The notes under the pieces were generated by a model. That model saw only the letters and a list, made by a program, of their open reading frames with translations. It was not told the DNA's origin and made no database searches. The position numbers and the translations under genes are program-made. A stretch of DNA of 64,000 bases from an uncultured Campylobacterales bacterium (GTDB lineage Bacteria; Campylobacterota; Campylobacteria; Campylobacterales; Sulfurimonadaceae): the NCBI GenBank assembly GCA_903892995.1, contig CAITKP010000036.1, positions 62,001-126,000 on the forward strand, read 5' to 3'. This document shows positions 61,189 through 64,000 of this stretch, one piece after another (within the stretch, counting starts at the first letter, position 1; every line of letters starts with the position of its first letter).

Positions 61189-63003
61189 TCAAATTTGATA
61201 TTTTTTTGATAAATTCTCATCAAGTGTCCATAGATTGCGCTTTTTAAGGCTCTCTATAACACTTTGAGTACACTCAACATCTCCTGGCCATTCTCTATTG
61301 AATCCATCAAGTTTATTTTTATTTGTTCCATCAATTGCAACCATACTTTCTGAAATAAAAATGTCACGTGTAGCATCAATATTGTTAGCAACTCTCCAAA
61401 TAAGCATATACGGATTTGCAATATCATTCTTCTCTTCATCGACAAAAACAACAATGCGTAAAGTTGTATTAAGCGATTTTATCGCTTCAAAACACTCTTT
61501 TAGAGATCGTGTTTTCTTTATTGAAATAACCGTTATCGGATTATTTGTATGGAGCATGTATTGCTGTACTCCAATGACCTCAGAAGCTAAACCTTGCAAG
61601 CTTTCTAAAAGCTCCTCTTCGCCTATCATCTGCGGTGGGCTCACTATATTAGCAGCCGTTACATCGACACCTAACTTTCCACCGATAAGAGCTTCTGGTG
61701 ATGAATGATCAAGTGCATCCGTAATCCCCTCTGTGATAAAGAGACATTTTGGCGTAAATCTATTCAAAATATATGTCGCAAGAGCGCTGTAATTGTTGAG
61801 TTTTGGCGCACCTGCATCTAAAAATATCGCATGCTTAACAAAACTCATCTGTCCAGAACCCCAAAAAAGGTGCATAAACTGTCTTGCATGCCCTTTGTAA
61901 AGAACTTGCATCTTTGCAAATATGAGATTATGAAACGCTCCATTTTCTGGCATATGATAATCAACCAAATCTGGCGCATTTGTTTTTAAAAGCGGTAAAA
62001 ATATTCGCTCTGTCGCCCAGCCCATATATTTATCTTCCAAAGGCGGTTTTCCAACAACAGTTGCTAAATAGACTGGTGATTTTTTCGTAGTAATGGCACT
62101 TACTTCCATCACTGGATATTTCTCTTCCAAAGTATAATATCCCGTATGATCTCCAAAAGGCCCCTCAACTCTCATCTCTAAAGGATCAACCCATCCCTCA
62201 ATTACATAATCCACATCAGAGGGAATATAGAGAGGATTTGTGAGTGATGACACAAGTTTTGCGGACTCTTTTTTGATCAGACCATAAAGTAAAAGTTCAT
62301 TGACCCCATAAGGTAGCGGAGCAGTCGCACACCAAGTATAAATAGGATCACCACCGATCGCGACAGTGACAGGCATCTTTTTACCCGCTTTTTGGTATTG
62401 ATCAAAAAAATGTGAAGAATCTTTATGGATCTGCCAGTGCATTCCAAGATGATTTTTATCATATACTTGGAGTCTATACATCCCAAGATTTACCATATCT
62501 CCATCTAGACTTTGCGTATAAACTTGCCCCATTGTGATAAATGGACCGCCATCCTCTTCCCACGTGGTGAGCACTGGTAACTTATGTAGGTCAATATCAT
62601 CATTTAAATATTTTATTTTTTGACACTCACCCTCACCTTTGAGACGTTTTGGAAAGATATCTTTGAGAGAAAAAAGATCGCCAAGCATAGAAAACTTCTC
62701 TTTAAGTCCGCTTGGCGGCTTCATATGAAGAAGTTTTGTGATCTCATCAGCCACAGATTCGATCGGTCTGCCAAAAAGCAGTTCACATCTTTTATAGGAA
62801 CCAAAAACATTCATAAGCACAAAAGAATCAAACTCAATCCCATTTTTACTATCTATAGGATTCTTAAAGAGCAGTGCTTTTCCGCCATCACTCTTTTTTA
62901 CTTCTGCATAAGCAAGGTGTGGAATCTCCAAATATATATCAACTTTATCTTCAATGATTGTCAATTCATTTGATTTTTTTAATAAGGCTATTGTTTTTTG
63001 CAT
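61189..63003 (-). CDS. UbiD-family decarboxylase (probably menaquinone biosynthesis)
   Basis: 604 aa; 'MGMYRLQVYDKNHLGMHWQIHKDSSHFF', 'VEGPFGDHTGYYT', 'ATERIFLPLLKTNAPDLVDYHMPENGAFHNL'. Confidence 0.9.
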   Translation of the reverse strand: MQKTIALLKKSNELTIIEDKVDIYLEIPHLAYAEVKKSDGGKALLFKNPIDSKNGIEFDSFVLMNVFGSYKRCELLFGRPIESVADEITKLLHMKPPSGLKEKFSMLGDLFSLKDIFPKRLKGEGECQKIKYLNDDIDLHKLPVLTTWEEDGGPFITMGQVYTQSLDGDMVNLGMYRLQVYDKNHLGMHWQIHKDSSHFFDQYQKAGKKMPVTVAIGGDPIYTWCATAPLPYGVNELLLYGLIKKESAKLVSSLTNPLYIPSDVDYVIEGWVDPLEMRVEGPFGDHTGYYTLEEKYPVMEVSAITTKKSPVYLATVVGKPPLEDKYMGWATERIFLPLLKTNAPDLVDYHMPENGAFHNLIFAKMQVLYKGHARQFMHLFWGSGQMSFVKHAIFLDAGAPKLNNYSALATYILNRFTPKCLFITEGITDALDHSSPEALIGGKLGVDVTAANIVSPPQMIGEEELLESLQGLASEVIGVQQYMLHTNNPITVISIKKTRSLKECFEAIKSLNTTLRIVVFVDEEKNDIANPYMLIWRVANNIDATRDIFISESMVAIDGTNKNKLDGFNREWPGDVECTQSVIESLKKRNLWTLDENLSKKYQI

Positions 63004-63019
63004 ATTTTCTCTTTGGTAG

Positions 63020-63045
63020 AATTTTCCTTACATGTAAGGAAAATT
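63020..63045. repeat. 26-bp perfect palindrome containing TTACATGTAA
   Basis: AATTTTCCTTACATGTAAGGAAAATT between hemC and the UbiD-like gene. Confidence 0.85.
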
Positions 63046-63054
63046 ATAAAATTT

Positions 63055-64000
63055 TTATAGTGTAGATGGTGTTGCAGCGGCCATAATTTCTGCGCGGTGT
63101 AAAAGCTCTTTTGCACCCTTGTCAATCATATCTTGACCAATAACTCTTCCAATAGTTTTATATTCAGAAGTTTTTACCGTAATACTTTCACTCATAATCT
63201 CGCTTCCATCAGGAAGACCTAAAATAACTTTGATAGATACATCATCACCTTTTACAAGGGCATTTACACCGATTGGCACCTGACATCCGCCGTTGAGTGA
63301 ATCCACAAAATCTCTCTCTATTGTTGTTGCGATCATAGTTTCATCATCTTGTAATCGTGCCACCATTTCCAGTACTTCTGGATCATTGACAACCTCTATT
63401 CCAAGTGCACCCTGCCCCATAGAGGGAACCATCTCCTCAAGTGAAATATTATAAATATATTTGACAGAATCACCAAAACCTAAACGATTAATTCCAGCAG
63501 ATGCTAAAATAATCGCATCAAAATCACCATTTTTAAGTTTTTGTATGCGTGTATCAACATTTCCTCTTAGATCTTTTATAACAAGATCAGGACGCAGTGT
63601 TTCTATCTGCATACGTCTTCTCAAAGATGATGTTCCAACAACTGCTCCCTGTGGAAGCGCATCGATATTTTCATATTTTTCACTCAATAATGCATCTCTT
63701 GCATCTTCACGCTCAGTTATGGCGCCTAAAACAAACCCTTCTGGAAGCTCTGTTGGAACATCTTTGAGTGAATGCACAGCGATTTGTGCTTCACCGCGAA
63801 GCATCGCTTCTTCAAGCTCTTTTAGAAAAAGACCTTTCCCGCCAATTTGTGAAAGCGCTTTATCTAAAATACGATCTCCCGTTGTCACAATGACATTTAA
63901 CTCTACTTGAAGTCCTGGGTTTTGCATCTCTAAAACTGACTTTATGTGATTTGACTGCCACAATGCAAGTTGGCTTCCACGAGTCGCGATTGTTAATTTT
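63055..64000 (-). CDS. hemC: Porphobilinogen deaminase, partial (N-terminus runs off the window)
   Basis: 'KLTIATRGSQLALWQSNHIKSVLEMQNPG' continues to base 64000; 'GKGLFLKELEEAML', 'AVHSLKDVPTELPEGF', 'GTSSLRRRMQI', 'GGCQVPIGV'. Confidence 0.96.
   Translation of the reverse strand, partial: KLTIATRGSQLALWQSNHIKSVLEMQNPGLQVELNVIVTTGDRILDKALSQIGGKGLFLKELEEAMLRGEAQIAVHSLKDVPTELPEGFVLGAITEREDARDALLSEKYENIDALPQGAVVGTSSLRRRMQIETLRPDLVIKDLRGNVDTRIQKLKNGDFDAIILASAGINRLGFGDSVKYIYNISLEEMVPSMGQGALGIEVVNDPEVLEMVARLQDDETMIATTIERDFVDSLNGGCQVPIGVNALVKGDDVSIKVILGLPDGSEIMSESITVKTSEYKTIGRVIGQDMIDKGAKELLHRAEIMAAATPSTL

Noticed and set aside
1-64000. tRNA, rRNA, transposase, integrase or prophage genes
   Set aside because: None recognised on reading either strand; absence is by eye only and could be tested with tRNAscan-SE, Infernal and ISfinder searches.

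Overview
The window is a gene-dense, AT-rich bacterial chromosome segment. Gene content and synteny point to a free-living Campylobacterota (Sulfurimonas/Sulfuricurvum-like); this is inference. I saw no rRNA, tRNA, CRISPR array or transposase. Contents in order: (i) 0-20 kb, a type I secretion locus (HlyD, LapB-like ABC) with a single 15.1-kb gene for a 5036-aa RTX/beta-repeat surface protein, plus an HDOD gene, an Rrf2 regulator and a DUF4395-like gene; (ii) 20.9-26.3 kb, a TolC-adaptor-RND efflux operon whose RND permease is split into two overlapping ORFs; (iii) 27.5-37.3 kb, a signalling island with a CetB/CetA-like PAS + MCP pair, a histidine kinase with an apparently frameshifted N-terminus, a heme-c/HD-GYP protein, a CBS-PAS-GSDEF-EAL protein and a diguanylate cyclase; (iv) 37.4-43.9 kb, a di-Mop protein, a response regulator, and a di-heme peroxidase/TonB receptor/TonB/truncated globin operon; (v) 44-64 kb, housekeeping genes (serA, rpsA, pfkA, ispH, aroA, pheT, pheS, HIT, lytic transglycosylase, OsmC, argH, cytochrome c, UbiD-type decarboxylase, hemC) with an MBOAT/SGNH pair inserted. 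The most unusual signal is a highly iterated palindrome, TTACATGTAA. I counted 22 exact copies and at least 9 one-mismatch copies by eye, where chance predicts well under one. It occurs in coding and intergenic DNA, and as paired 22-23-bp-spaced hairpin elements in three of the four convergent intergenic gaps.
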